Source of the DNA: Hysterangium stoloniferum
Taxonomy: Eukaryota > Basidiomycota > Agaricomycetes > Hysterangiales > Hysterangiaceae
Direction of reading: 5' to 3'
NCBI GenBank assembly: GCA_015178975.1
Contig: WHVD01000044.1
Coordinates: 1 to 64,000 of the forward strand
Length of the DNA: 64,000 nucleotides
The notes under the pieces are model-generated. The model did no database searches. It worked only from the letters and a program-made list of their open reading frames with translations, and had not been told where the DNA came from. The translations under genes were made by a program, and so were the position numbers. The number at the start of each line of letters is the position of its first letter. The stretch's first letter is position 1. Positions 1-11,562 of this stretch are shown in pieces.

Positions 1-3000
1 ACGAGCAAATCAACTCGGACTCGCTCTGTTTACCTGGAGCTGACATTGACACATTCCCGTTTGATCCTGGAAACCCCCCCGACTTACTACCGTATGATGA
101 CTCAGATTCGGAGGACGGTGATAGCGATCCAGCCGTGGATTCCTCCTCAAAACATATTCCTTGTCGAAGCGAACGCAGGAATGTAAGCCTGTCCCTGTGC
201 AAGGAAAGTAGGAGGCCTAGAATCCAATACCCTCGTCCCAGTAGATTGATGAAGGAGGATATTACAATCCTTTATCGAAAACGGGATCCCCCCAGTGGCT
301 ACTCTAGCATAGGAGTTGCAGCACTCCATGTTTTCGGTCATGTAGGAAATCCCGATTCACCCGAACGCATTAAAGTTAGAATGGACACGGGAGCAGATCT
401 TTCCCTTATATCGGAGGAATTCTACAAGGGGCTGCAGGGCCAGTATAAGTTGAAACAGGGACTCAAGTTACGTCTAATCCAGCTCACGGGTAATGCCAAG
501 GTCATAGGATACGTTAATATTCCTATTTACCTGGAGGACGACAGTGGCATTTTACTGAAATTCGCGGTGGAAACTTATGTTGTCAGAGGAATGACGGTAC
601 CAATTCCTTTAGGAGAAGATTTCCATGTTAACTATGAAATTGGTACCCTAAGAGATCAGCCATTGGGATCTAGGCTTATTCTCCCGGGATGACAGGGTTT
701 TATTCCAGCCAGTTCTGATAAGGAACCTCAACATTTGACCTTCACCGTCAACAAGGCCCCTTTCGGAAAGCCTCCGAAGGAGCGATCCAAACTCACCTCT
801 CTCCCCGATAAAGGCGTGCGTACTGAAAGAGTCGCGCGAGTCTTGGAAGACTGCACCATTGAGCCGGAGTCAGCCAGATTAGTGCCTATTTTCGTTGAGG
901 ACCTGATAGGCGAGGAGTGGATTGTTGAAGGAATTGTATTACAAAATGAGGACGGCTCCATATTAGCCACCCCAATCACGGCAATTTCAAGGAATAGCGC
1001 GTCAGTACCTTTGGCCAACCCGTCGTTAACCCCTAAGATTATCTGACGAGGGGAGACAATCGGGATAATTCATGACCCCGCTCATTGGGCTCATAAGCCC
1101 AAGTCACTTAAGGAGAAGGATTTAATGGTAGCCGGCGCGACCAAGATTGCACACCTTATTGAAAGTCTCTCTCAACTTGAGGAGGACCGTCAATCTGCTT
1201 CAGAAAGGCCTAAGCCACCTGTCGAACCAGAGATTACGGACGATTTCGAACTGCCCAGTCCCAAAACAGCCGCGGTGGCTGATAATGAGAAATTGGCCTC
1301 AGAAGATCTCCACAAGCTGGTTAACCTGGGACCAGATATACCAACGGAGATTCTGCCATGTCTCAGATCAGTTTTGACTGAGAACGTTAAGGCTTTCGGA
1401 GTTGATGGACATTTAGGGCAAGTGGAATGCAGAGTCCCTATCCCTTTGAAAGAGGGCGCCCAGCTCATTTCCATGCCTATGTTCCCCTCTTCCCCTGCCA
1501 ATCGGAGAGTTATAGACGAGCAAATGGATACCTGGTTTGAACAGGGTGTCATCGAGCCATCTAAAAGTCCATGGGGGGCACCGGCTTTTGTAGTTTACCG
1601 CAATGGTAAACCACGAGTGGTTATCGATTACCGGAAACTCAATCATCTTACTGTTCCAGACGAATTTCCTTTACCACGTCAATCGGAGATCATGCAAGCG
1701 TTGTCGGGGTCAAACGTCCTATCTTCTTTCGACGCGTTAGCTGGATTTACTCAATTAGAAATGTTAGAGGATGATAAGCCCAAAACAGCCTTCAGATCTC
1801 ACAGAGGGCTGTGGCAATTTAAAAGGATGCCGTTTGGGCTTAGAAACGGTCCCTCCACGTTTCAGCGCGTTATGCAAACAGTTTTAGCACCCTATTTATG
1901 GATCTTTTGTTTGGTTTACATCGACGAAATAGTAATATTCTCTAAAAATTGGGACAATCATCTGCTTCACCTAAATCAGGTGCTCGGCGCTATTGCTTCA
2001 GCCGGCATCACTCTCTCCCCCAAGAAATGTTTTATCGGATATAATTCGATCTTGTTGTTGGGTCATAAGGTATCCAGGTTGGGTTTCTCGACTCATCAAG
2101 AGAAAGTTCGCGCTATATTGGAACTGGCCCCACCTACTAAGGTTTCCGAACTGCAACGGTTCCTTGGGATGGTCCTTTATTTTTTGGCATACATACCATT
2201 CTATTCTTGGCTGGTGTCTCCTTTATTCTCACTCCTGAAGAAGGGAACACCCTGGGTGTGGACCGCTGAACATGTCAGAGCTTATGAGGATGTTAAAGCC
2301 GCACTAGGATCAGCACCAGTGCTGGGACATCCAGTAAGCGGGATGCCCTATCGGCTATATACGGACGCTTCGGATTTTGCCTTAGGCTGTTGTCTCCAAC
2401 AAGTCCAGAAAATGGCTTTAGGAGACTTAAGAGACACTAAGATCCACACCCAAGCCAAACTGGCTTTTGACTGTGTGCAGGACGTGCCATCCTTTGTTCA
2501 TCGGTATAAAACCAAACAGCCCGAGATTGAGTGGTCAGACTCATGGGGATCCACTTTCGAGGAGACCGAGGTTACCGTTGAGCGAGTCATTGCATACTGG
2601 AGTCGCATGCTGAAAAACGCTGAACGTAACTATTCCGCTACTGAACGGGAAGCGTTAGCAGCAAAGGAAGGACTAGTTCATTTTCAACCCTTCATTGAAG
2701 GTGAACATGTTCTACTCATTACGGACCATGCAGCTCTGCAATGGGCTAGATCGTACGAGAACACTAATCGTCGACTAGCCACATGGGGGCACTATACGCT
2801 GCATTTCCAGGTCTCGAGATCTTACACCGAGCAGGAAGAGTTCACAGCAATGTGGACCCACTGTCCAGACTCCCTCAAGTACCAGCTTTTGTGAGCCCCA
2901 TTAGAGATGATTTACAAGCTATCACCTCAACCTCTTTGGACAAGAGTACTGAGGAAAATCTATGGAAGGATGAACCTGCTAAGAAGGCGGTCTTCTCTAC

Positions 3001-4640
3001 CATACACGACTCTATGGAACCTTTCGGAGTGACTCAAAAGGTCCAACAGTCAGAATGGGATTCCCATAACGCAGTAAGAAACGATCAGGAAGACGAGTCG
3101 AACTTCGCATTGCGTCATCCTCAGTTGCTAATCAGTATCGAGGAGGGATACATAAATAAATTTCTAGAGGGATACGCGAAAGATCCTGTTTTCAGGAATC
3201 TCTACGCTCTAGATACCCCTTCACCCAATGCGGTGGTTACTCCTTCTCACTACTTTGTGGGAGCAAACAGACCCTGTACTTTTGTGACTCGGACTGGAAA
3301 AGTCGAGTCTGTGTGCCCAGTACCATGACTAACTCTATCTTAAGGTTGGTACATGATAACCCTTTTGAGGGAGCGCACGCCGGAGGCCAACGGTTCTTCA
3401 ACCTGATGAAAGACCGGTTCTTTTGGCCAAAAATGCTACAAGATTGCTTGTCGTACGCACGTACCTGTGACATTTGCCAAAAAACCAAAGTTGATCGCAC
3501 CGGTCGTCAAGGAGCCCTCAGACCTGCCGACGTACCTTTTAGGCCTTTCGAAGTAATTTCTATGGACTTAATCACAGGACTACCCAACTCAGGGAAGGAT
3601 TCTTATTCTGCAGTCTTCGTCGCCGTTGATAAATTGACGTGTTTCGCTATTACCATACCTACTTTCTCGAACCTTACAGCTGAAGGATTCGGACGAATAT
3701 TTGTCAAACCAGCCCCTTCAGACTGCCCTTTCGAATAATCTGTGATCAGGACAAGAGATGGACCTGCAGGTTCTGGTGGGAAGTCTGTAAGATTTATGGT
3801 ACTACCCTCGCGGTATCTTCAGCTCATCATCCCCAGACGGATGGACAAACGGAGAATATGAATGTGACCATAGAACAGATGCTTCGAGCCTATTGTGCTT
3901 CTGCTAAGGAGAGCTGGTCCCAATGGATTGAAGTGGTTGTCCACACGTACAACTCAACCGTTCACAGTTCCATGAACTACGCTCCGGCCTTCTTATTAAT
4001 GGGATATCTCCCGAGAGGAATGTCTCAAGTTCTAGGAGGTGACGAACCCCTAGTTCCTAGAGAACTATCAGACAGCCCTATGGCCGATCAATGGATTCTC
4101 GAACTAGAAAATCATCGGCAGATGGCGCGAGATTCGATCGCTCAAGCTCAGGAGATTCAAGCACGAGCGTATAACAAGAAGCAAAGACCTGTAGAAGATA
4201 TCTCCAAGGGAGACCTTGTATTGGTAAACCCCCACTCCCTCGAACTGGTGGAAGTCAAGGGAACTGGGAAGAAACTAATACAAAGACGGATTGGACCGTT
4301 TGAGGTGCTTGAGAAACTGAACCCTCAAGTATTTAGGCTTAAGATCCCCTCGGAGTATCCGATGCATCCAGTCATTAACCGGGACCATCTCCGAAAATAT
4401 CAACCCTCTCCTCCCAATCTCGGTCAAAGACCCCAACTTGAGAACCTAAGAGAGTTGAAACCGGATCATGAAGAATATGAGGTCAAAGCTATCATTGGGC
4501 ACAGAAAACAACGAAATCACCTGCTATTTAGGGTACGCTGGAAAGGTTATGGACCTGAGGAGGATTCGTGGCTAAACAGTACTAACCTCAGAAACGCTCC
4601 GGCACTTCTGAGGGCGTACAAGGCGCTGTTCAAAATCTAA
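1..4640 (+). pseudogene. Copy A gag-pol polyprotein, inactivated
   Basis: Aspartic protease motif MDTGADLSLIS lies at about 381-413. RT follows (MPFGLRNGPSTFQR, then VYIDEIVIF where copy B has VYIDDIVIF), then RNase H (TDASDFALG), the integrase core and a C-terminal chromodomain (RVRWKGYGPEEDSWL). Compared with copy B there are TGA stops at 690 and 1044 where B has CGA. One G is lost near 2787, one base near 3274, and eight bases (AGGTAGCA) near 3709. The D-to-E change in the catalytic YxDD box would by itself disable RT. The final open segment, 3858-4640, ends at the same stop as in copy B. Confidence 0.92.
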
Positions 4641-4880
4641 CGACATATATGCGCTCGAGGAAGCATCTATTCTATCAATTATTCCGTTTCTTTCGTAACT
4701 TCCTTCCAGAAACATTTCAGCCGTTCAGTGAGCCGTCTCATTGGCATCTATTCTCTTTCATTTTTACTCTCCTTCCGATCAGTTGGGACAACCCCTCATT
4801 GACGGTGGAAATATTTTATTCAAAACCCGGCCACAATTACTGAACCTCATTTAACAACCAACCGAGCGGAGTTTCAATTT

Positions 4881-4900
4881 AATATATATATAAAAAGTAC
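4881..4900 (+). promoter_or_regulatory. TATA-like box before ORF3 (copy A)
   Basis: AATATATATATAAAAAG lies about 105 bp before the ORF3 start at 5001, in the roughly 360-nt gap between the pol stop and ORF3. Copy B has the matching box at 50861, about 60 bp before its ORF3. Conservation in place suggests an internal promoter, but this is inference from position and composition only. Confidence 0.35.
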
Positions 4901-5000
4901 ATGTAAAATCGCATAAATTTTCTTTATCTTTCATACCACGTCCTTCACCTATCTACAGCTCTTCCATCTACCTTCCACTTCATCACCTTGCCGCGCTATA

Positions 5001-6926
5001 ATGTTCCCATTCCAGCAGAACAAGCAAGTCCTCCCTAAGTTCAAGAAGGTCCCGCAGGCCCCGATAGCCAGTACATCCACGACTGGCGGGGCATTCATTA
5101 CCCGTATGCCTCGTACAGACAATGTCGAGAGCAATCGAGGTACCTTAGGACCTACCCCCTTGTCGACTTTCTCCTTTGATGCTGAGCCAAGGGGAGATAG
5201 CGGTACTGATTGGAGTAAGCCATTAGGGCACTCTTTCGGACCGTCATCGGAAGAAGTTGCTGCTACCATGCGGAGGCAGGAAATGTTTATGGAGGAACAT
5301 AATGCAAGGAGGCTCACCTGCAAGAGAGAAAGACGTGCTGAGTATAGAAGTCAGCAGGAAGCTAGGGGAGTAAGAGAAGGAGTCCCCTCCAAGAGGCAGC
5401 GGCGCGAGGACAGAATACATTTCAGAAACAGAGCTTCCGCGCTGATCCTTCCCCCCCTGGGAGAGAAATGGGCCGACTTTGCAGAGACAGATGATAGCGA
5501 GGGTGGAACGCCTTGGGTTAGAATGACAGGAGCCAAGAGCTGGAAGGAAAAGGAGGGTACCATCTTCTATGACTGGGAATTACTCCGGCGTATTAAGTTG
5601 CGATGAATAATCCTTACCCGAGGGGACGGTCAAGCATTGCCCCCACGAGAAAAGGGACATCGTAGGGGACCAATCGATTTTTCCTCGGATGAGGATGAGG
5701 AGGGAGACAAGGATAGGGATGATGCGTATAGTGTCCAATATCTGGGAGAGGACTGTCATGAAGGGTTCCTCCTCCCCTCGAAAGTTTGCTTCGTAACCAG
5801 CGACCCCAACCAACGACAAACGTGGAGACCGTCATCCAAGGTATGGAGGGGTCATCACCCTAGCCAACCGTCGCAGGAACGCGAACCTTCCCCGATTCCA
5901 GTCCCACGTCTTTCGCCGACGTCGAGGCCCCCTCCCGTCCTCCATCCTGCACACCCTCCCTCAGCCCTGATTCTAGCGCCTGGTCCACCCCCTTCCCCTA
6001 AGACTATACCGGTCTCTACTCCACTTCCGCTGTCACTGGCTATCCCTCCCGACTCTCCTTATTCATATTGCGTGTCCTTAGGTAGCCCTATCCACGAGCT
6101 TTCACAAGAGCGAATGGACGTCAATTTGGACCCTCGTACACCGGACATCACCGTTCCAGCAACGAGCGGAAAAGCCAAGGAGATACCGAAGGCCACCACC
6201 CCTCTCCCAGAGCGATCCCCTATCCCTATCCCCATCTCTGACAGCCCGCCTTCCCCCACCGATCCCATCTCCACCACCTTCTGGACGCGAGTAGCTGTCA
6301 ATTACCCTTCCGAACAGTTCCCCGTCGGAAGGGTACTATCACAGCTAGCACTGGTACTCCAGCAACCGGTCCTTCAAGGGAGCCTTAAGGGTTGTCGCAG
6401 TCTCGCTCCATTGTCCGAGATAATGAAGGACTTCTATCTCTCCTTCGAGGATCCCGCAGAGGGGGAGAACTTTGCGCGAGCAGCTCGGGGGGTTAAACTC
6501 TCTATGTTCCGGCATATCATAGTGGAACCCCACCGTCTGCCCCCAGACTCAGCGAGTGTCCTCTCTATTGCTGGCCTTGTAGATCTACTCGAGGCCCTCG
6601 TCCTGACGCCTCCCATAGAGACCCCTATGCAGCCACAGGTTCCTGCCCCGTTACCCGCGTCTTCGTCTCCCCTCCCCAATGCTCCTCTTCTCGCGCGAAT
6701 TTCCGCTCCCCCGATTAGTGTGCACGCAGTCGTTCATTGCAGGGAGAAGGCTTACAGACGCTGGGCCGACTCCTTGCACAGGGATTCTAGTGATTTGGCT
6801 CGAGCGAGAATAACTGAGTCCTTCAGAGTAAAACGGGAACGATGGGGAAACATCATTTTGGACCTAGGGGGATCCTCACAGGCAGCTTGGGGTGGCATCC
6901 CAGATGCTCTTCGACACCTTGTATAG
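5001..6926 (+). pseudogene. Copy A ORF3 (accessory protein), one in-frame stop
   Basis: One long frame is interrupted by TGA at 5604 and continues in the same frame from 5607 to 6926. Copy B has an uninterrupted 681-codon version. The protein is rich in Pro, Ser and charged residues and has no signal peptide or membrane segment, so it does not look like a retroviral Env. Blocks shared with copy B are EKWADFAETDDSEGGTP, GTIFYDWELL, LGEDCHEGFLLPSKV, FVTSDPNQRQT, and a helical C-terminal part with MFRHIIVE and RHLV at the end. I recognise no known domain. Confidence 0.75.
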
Positions 6927-6951
6927 CACATCCCTTCGAACTGGGGGGCAC

Positions 6952-7590
6952 TGTGAAGGGTATGCATATATCATGATTGGACTGTGGAATAATACATATA
7001 TTATAATATTTTATTATTTAGTTCTTACTCTTTTTCCCTAACTCTCTATATCTTTCGAGCATACCCGTATTTCTTAGTTCGAAGTCTTGTGTATATCTAT
7101 GGGCGCTCTCGGCGCTAAATCTTAGACATCTTTTACCCAGCAGACACCACCTCATAAACGACCCAGACGTCAAATAGCGAGAGGTGTCAAGGGTAACATC
7201 TAAGCTACCTATAAGGGTAGCATTCTCTAGTCTCCTGACATACTTTGGACTCGAACCGCAAAGGTCGAGTTCCACTCTAAGGTCTTTGCACTCGACGACG
7301 CTATAGTCGACTCGTGCTATTATCTCTTTATTTCAGATATTCGGCTTCTCGTTGATTATCTATTTACATTTAGCTACGAGTTGCACCGTAAAGGTCAACT
7401 CTTCATTCTCTCATTCTAGCCGTCAAGAGCAACTGTACAGTTGCTCTTGTGACGTGTAGCGTGTCTCCTTGCTAGTACTGTCAGTCTAGCAATCTACAGT
7501 ATTGTACTGAACAGTCAATACTTTCTAATAGTAGTTGAATAAACACTATTCTTCGTATATTGAGCGGTAGGAATCTAACGACTCTTCACA
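6952..7590 (+). repeat. 3' LTR of copy A (639 bp)
   Basis: It starts TGTGAAGGGTATGCATA and ends CGACTCTTCACA, with the polypurine tract CTGGGGGGCAC directly before it. It matches the LTRs at 42402-43137 and 52971-54977 and, inverted, those at 39345-39987, 41432-42046, 57071-57544 and 36950-37365. It contains a run of short inverted repeats: 7204-7221, 7247-7273, 7378-7401, a perfect 26-bp palindrome at 7424-7449, and 7498-7522. Confidence 0.93.
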
Positions 7591-7752
7591 CAGAGGCTCA
7601 CAAATAATTAAGTTGATGAAAGGCTCAGAAAAAGTTCAATGATTATATAATACAGTAATAATATAATATAGTACAGGTTTTCTGACTGACTTTCTTTGTT
7701 CCTATCATTGCCCTTATATACGTACTATATATTATTTACCTATGATGATAAT

Positions 7753-7859
7753 TGTTAGAAGTCCTAGTGTTGCACATTGTCAACGCTCAGCTAATTGTGT
7801 ACTATACAAGGACTTTGTCATCCCCTCACCCACATGAAATCCCGTTGCATATCCTTACA
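7753..7859 (+). repeat. Left 107-bp LTR of the TRIM-like element
   Basis: TG...CA termini with ATAAT directly outside. It differs from the right copy at about three positions, so the insertion is fairly young. Confidence 0.88.
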
Positions 7860-8688
7860 GGTTATGGGCCCCGCCAGTTGCCTCTAATTTGCTTATCTAC
7901 TGCTGCTATATCTAAACTACACCCCTTTGTCATTGTCAACATTGCTGCTCCTATTTCGAAAAATTTTGTTGGTGCAATGAGAGGTGAACTTACAAAGTGT
8001 GGTATTGGGACTAAAGATACTGTGGAGTGGCAGTGGTATATGGAGCATGGTTTATTGGGAATGGACTCACAGATTGTTGTACCTGTTCCTGGGTTTGATG
8101 AAGACAACAACATTCGACTTCGAGTTCTGTGAACCGACCTTTGCAAAGTAGGCCTGTTGTCCCACAAGTGGCCAGGCTGAAGTATTCTGTTATTTGTGGA
8201 GACTAGGAGTTGTGAGCAGGGCTCTGCAGTCTAGCATGTGAAACCCGGGAGGTTAGGAGGATGTGTACTAGGAATTGTGAGCCGAAGGTACCATTTGACA
8301 CTAACGTAGTGGAGGTGTGGTCTGGGAGGTTGGGGGAATGCGTTCTAGGAGCAAGGGTCACTCCAAGGTTCAATTCGATGCCAAAAGTACCAGATGGATT
8401 GCATCTAGTGGGCACAGCGGGTGTGTCTTCGATTTTCAGATGGATTGTGTCTAGTGGGTGCAGGTGCATTTTTCGATTTTGGATGGATTTTCGGACATAT
8501 TTTCAGACAAGTTTTCAGACAGTTTTTGCGTCAAGTCAGCACAGGCGTATGTTCAAATTTCAGACAGATTTTTTGGACGGATTTTGCACCAAGTGGGCGC
8601 ATTTTTTTTTTTGTGTTAAAAGGATGTTTAAGTTTTGGCTGGTATGTATAGATCTACTATGGGCTCTCAACGACATGCAAAGTGGGCA

Positions 8689-8795
8689 TGTTAGAAGTCC
8701 TAGTGTTGCACATTGTCGACGCTCGGCTAATTGTGTACTATACAGGGACTTTGTCATCCCCTCACCCACATGAAATCCCGTTGCATATCCTTACA
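8689..8795 (+). repeat. Right 107-bp LTR of the TRIM-like element
   Basis: Direct repeat of 7753-7859, followed by the target duplication ATAAT at 8796-8800. A Tc1-like element begins only ten bases further on. Confidence 0.88.
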
Positions 8796-8806
8796 ATAAT
8801 ATGATA

Positions 8807-9008
8807 CAGTGAGGGACAAAACCCTTCCAATGATTTTTAGTTGTGCAAAGATTCTTGAATAACTCCCACTGTAGATACAGAGCTGAAATTTGGTGGTTGG
8901 TTAGGTCTACATGTTATCTATATTCCCTGAAAATATTCTGACATAAGCATTAGTATTTCCCACGCTATAAATAAAATAATAATAAAATCACATTGGAAGG
9001 GTTTTGTT
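8807..9008 (+). repeat. Left terminal inverted repeat of the Tc1-like element
   Basis: Pairs with 10133-10338 over almost its full length with scattered mismatches. Confidence 0.88.
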
Positions 9009-9095
9009 TAATCATGTGACCTGTCAAAATTAGATATATATATAGCTATTCACTTTTTAGTTCAACAACATCCCCACAACTCAACATTCTACACC

Positions 9096-10099
9096 ATGAA
9101 AGCTCTTACTCCTCCTCAGGTTGCCACATTCTCATTTTGCTCAATAAGTGCAAGTCTACTTCTCAGATCTCTGCAATCACTGGTAGAGATCTGTTTACTA
9201 TATCCAGAATTCACTTTACCCATTGCCCATCACTTGCCAAAGCACCTGGTGGCCATCCATGCAAGCTTTCTCCCTCAGATATTCATTATTCCCTCTAACA
9301 AACCACTTCTCAGAAGGCAGAACATGCCACTGAGGTCACCAAAATCCTTCAAAATATGACTGGAGAGTCCATTTCAGTGAAGACTGTTCTTAGAGCACTC
9401 AAGAAGGCTGGAATGAGGGCTGTGGTGGAGAGAGAAGGCCTTTACTCACTAAGAGGCATAGGAAGGCAAGGATGGACTCTGCTCTGGCACACAAGAACTG
9501 GACTGTAGATGATTGGAAGAGGGCTGTTTGGTTAGATGAAACAAAAATCAATTGTTTGGAGTCAGATGGGAGGAATTAGGTGTGGAAAAGGGCAGGAGAG
9601 GGGCTCAGTGATAGGGTGGCTGAGGGTACAATCAGGTTTGGAGGAGGAAATCTGATGTTGTGAGGCTGTATGTTGTGGGAAGGACCAGGATATTCCACCA
9701 AAATTGATGGAAGGATGGATGCTCACCTTTATGTTAGCATTATGGAAGATAAACTTCAAGAAATCATGGAGTATTATGGCAAGAACACAGGGGATGTGGT
9801 CTTTCAGCAAGACAATGACCCCAAACACAAGAGCAAAAAGGCCACCAATTGGTTTAAAGACAATGGATTTGTGGTCATGGTATGGCCACCTCAGTCTGCT
9901 GACCTTAATCCAATTGAACACCTCTGGTATTACCTCAAAAGGAGGCTGGGTGGCGCCCAAGAGTATTCATGAGTTGTGGGAGAGGGTTCAGACAAAGTGG
10001 GAGAAGATCCCTGCCTCTACTTGTCAGAACTTGATAGAGAGTATGCCTAGAAGTGTTGAGGCTGTTTTGAAGGCCAAGGGAGGCTATACCAAGTACTAG
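9096..10099 (+). pseudogene. Tc1-like DD34E transposase, broken
   Basis: The catalytic triad can be read across frames: WLDETKIN (first D, near 9530), VFQQDNDPKHKSKK (second D, near 9813) and ADLNPIEHLWYYLKRRL (E, near 9920). There are 34 residues between the second D and the E, the Tc1 signature. An N-terminal helix-turn-helix region starts at MKALTPPQVA (9096). The frame is broken by frameshifts after about 9150 and by stops near 9580 (TAG) and 9660 (TGA, probably from TGG). The last part, to ...GGYTKY, is open but in a shifted frame. Confidence 0.9.
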
Positions 10100-10132
10100 A
10101 TTGTTTAATTTGTATTTTTTTTTATACCAGGG

Positions 10133-10338
10133 ACAAAACCCTTCCAATGTGATTTTATTAGTGTTTTATTTATGGCATGGGAAATACTAATGCTTATGTC
10201 ATAATATTTTAAGGGCATATATATAACATATAGACCTAACCAACCTCCAAATTTCAGGTCTGTACCTAGAGTAGTTCTTGAGTTATTCAAGAATCTTTGC
10301 ACAACTAAAAATCATTGGAAGGGTTTTGTCCCTCACTG
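10133..10338 (-). repeat. Right terminal inverted repeat of the Tc1-like element
   Basis: Reverse complement of 8807-9008; the outer 50 or so bases are identical. Confidence 0.88.
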
Positions 10339-10496
10339 TATCAAAGTGAAATCATCAATGACATCAATCTGAGACAAGTCGAAGATATTCGAGATTGTTG
10401 AAGAATAGTTGAGTCGGAAGTCAAGTCAGAAATTGAGTCAGAATGTCAAAGGAATGTCGAAGAAATATTAAATTGAATATTATTGAAAATTGAGTT

Positions 10497-10990
10497 TGTA
10501 CATTCGTGACAAGAGCCCCACTCCCATTATGGTCTGATGACCTGTCTAGTTTGTGCTCCACTTCCATTCTGTCCCATCCCAAATTCCCAGTTTAGTATTT
10601 ACTTGTTTCATTTTATATTTAATTGTTCTGCCCCTCATCATTACCAGATTTGGTATCATTACATTTCAAAGTCTATACATATATCTTCCATACTCATGTA
10701 CTTACTCTCTAGTTTCAATCTCAAACTAGTTACACTCTGAATACGTCCTGATCCAGTCTCTACTCCTCTTGTCTGTCTGTACGCTCAACTCCCAGAACTC
10801 CCATGGGAATCTGGAATCTACATCTTCCTTGTAGGCATTCTGTCAGCTCAAAATATGGACACCTGAATGAGTGTATAAGGGCACAGCACATATGTAAGCT
10901 GAAGCCAAGTCCATCCCAGTACTCCAGTAATTATTCTGACACTCCTTGTACTAATCCCTGGAAACTCCCTGGACTATTACCTGGGGACTC
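10497..10990 (+). repeat. Degenerate solo LTR related to element D
   Basis: Several stretches match the leader of element D: ATTTGGTAT followed by a TATA-like region and GTCTATA (10650-10680 versus 57930-57960), and TAAGCTGAAGCCAAGTCC (10900-10915 versus 58280-58297). The rest is diverged. The limits are approximate and no target duplication is visible. Confidence 0.5.
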
Positions 10991-11562
10991 CATGGGACAT
11001 TCCCAGAAAGTGTTTGGAATATTACTGGAAACTCCATGGCTCAAGGATCAAAATCCCTTCAGAACTTAACAAACTCCATCAAAATGGGCTATTTCCAATA
11101 ATGATTCCTCAGAGTTTCCTAATGCAGATTATTAAGGTTTTCAGATACAATTTTTGGCCTCAGAAAAACCTACTAAAACTTAAAATTTTCAAACAATTTT
11201 TCAGTTCAAAAAATTCTTAGAAAATTTGGCCAAATAGCAAGATTTTCTGAATGTTTTCCAACTTCAAAGAATCTTGGCGTGCCTCTAGTGTACATATTTT
11301 GATCATGCATAATGCATCGCTTTTGGCTTGGGACGGACGTTACGCGCTATGAGAATATTAATCGTATATGAGAGCGAGTACTCGCTTCATGTGGATGTTC
11401 CTATGAAGGACCCATATGAATTCAGAGTGCATTTGAGGCCCTGTCATAGGAATATTATATAACAGAATATAGTTGATAACTGTTGAGAAAATGACACACG
11501 ACAGGTGGGTGAAGAGCGTACATAACAGTAAGATACAGGTTTATTATTATTATTTATACGCC
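10991..11562. other. Intergenic, no gene seen
   Basis: AT-rich sequence between the transposon block and the first host gene. I see only short open frames with no recognisable content. Part of it presumably holds the 3' UTR of the POLD2 homologue. Confidence 0.5.

Larger units (their letters stand above)
1..7590 (+). mobile_element. Ty3/Gypsy chromovirus copy A, 5' end outside the window
   Basis: The element runs from gag-protease-RT-RNase H-integrase-chromodomain through a third ORF to a 3' LTR at 6952-7590. It aligns base for base with copy B (42402-54977), which supplies the intact reading frames for comparison. The 5' LTR, ORF1 and most of gag lie before the window. It is dead: several stop codons, frameshifts, an 8-bp deletion in integrase, and an altered RT catalytic motif (YIDE instead of YIDD). 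The downstream flank begins CAGAG at 7591. Confidence 0.93.
7753..8795 (+). mobile_element. Small non-autonomous LTR retrotransposon (TRIM-like), complete with target duplication
   Basis: Two 107-bp direct repeats (7753-7859 and 8689-8795), about 97% identical, start TGTTAG and end TTACA. They bound an 829-bp interior. A 5-bp target duplication, ATAAT, flanks the whole unit (7748-7752 and 8796-8800). Directly after the first repeat lies GGTTATGGGCCC (7860-7871), complementary to the anticodon arm of initiator tRNA-Met, the half-tRNA primer type known from Copia elements. AAAGTGGGCA directly before the second repeat serves as a polypurine tract. No RT, integrase or gag is seen inside. An open frame at 7752-8132 has no recognisable domain, and 8390-8610 contains degenerate short repeats (variants of TTTCAGACAGATTTT). 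Confidence 0.85.
8807..10338 (+). mobile_element. Tc1/mariner-type DNA transposon, inactive
   Basis: Ends CAGTGAGGGACAAAACCC and its complement are flanked by TA (8805-8806 and 10339-10340), the target preference of Tc1/mariner. Terminal inverted repeats are long, about 200 bp (8807-9008 and 10133-10338). Each terminal repeat begins with ACAAAACCCTTCCAATG and ends with its reverse complement, so repeats are nested within the repeats. The interior encodes one broken transposase. Confidence 0.92.

Noticed and set aside
7752-8132. 126-aa ORF as a host gene
   Set aside because: It begins inside the 107-bp LTR and covers the primer site of the TRIM-like element; no domain was recognised.
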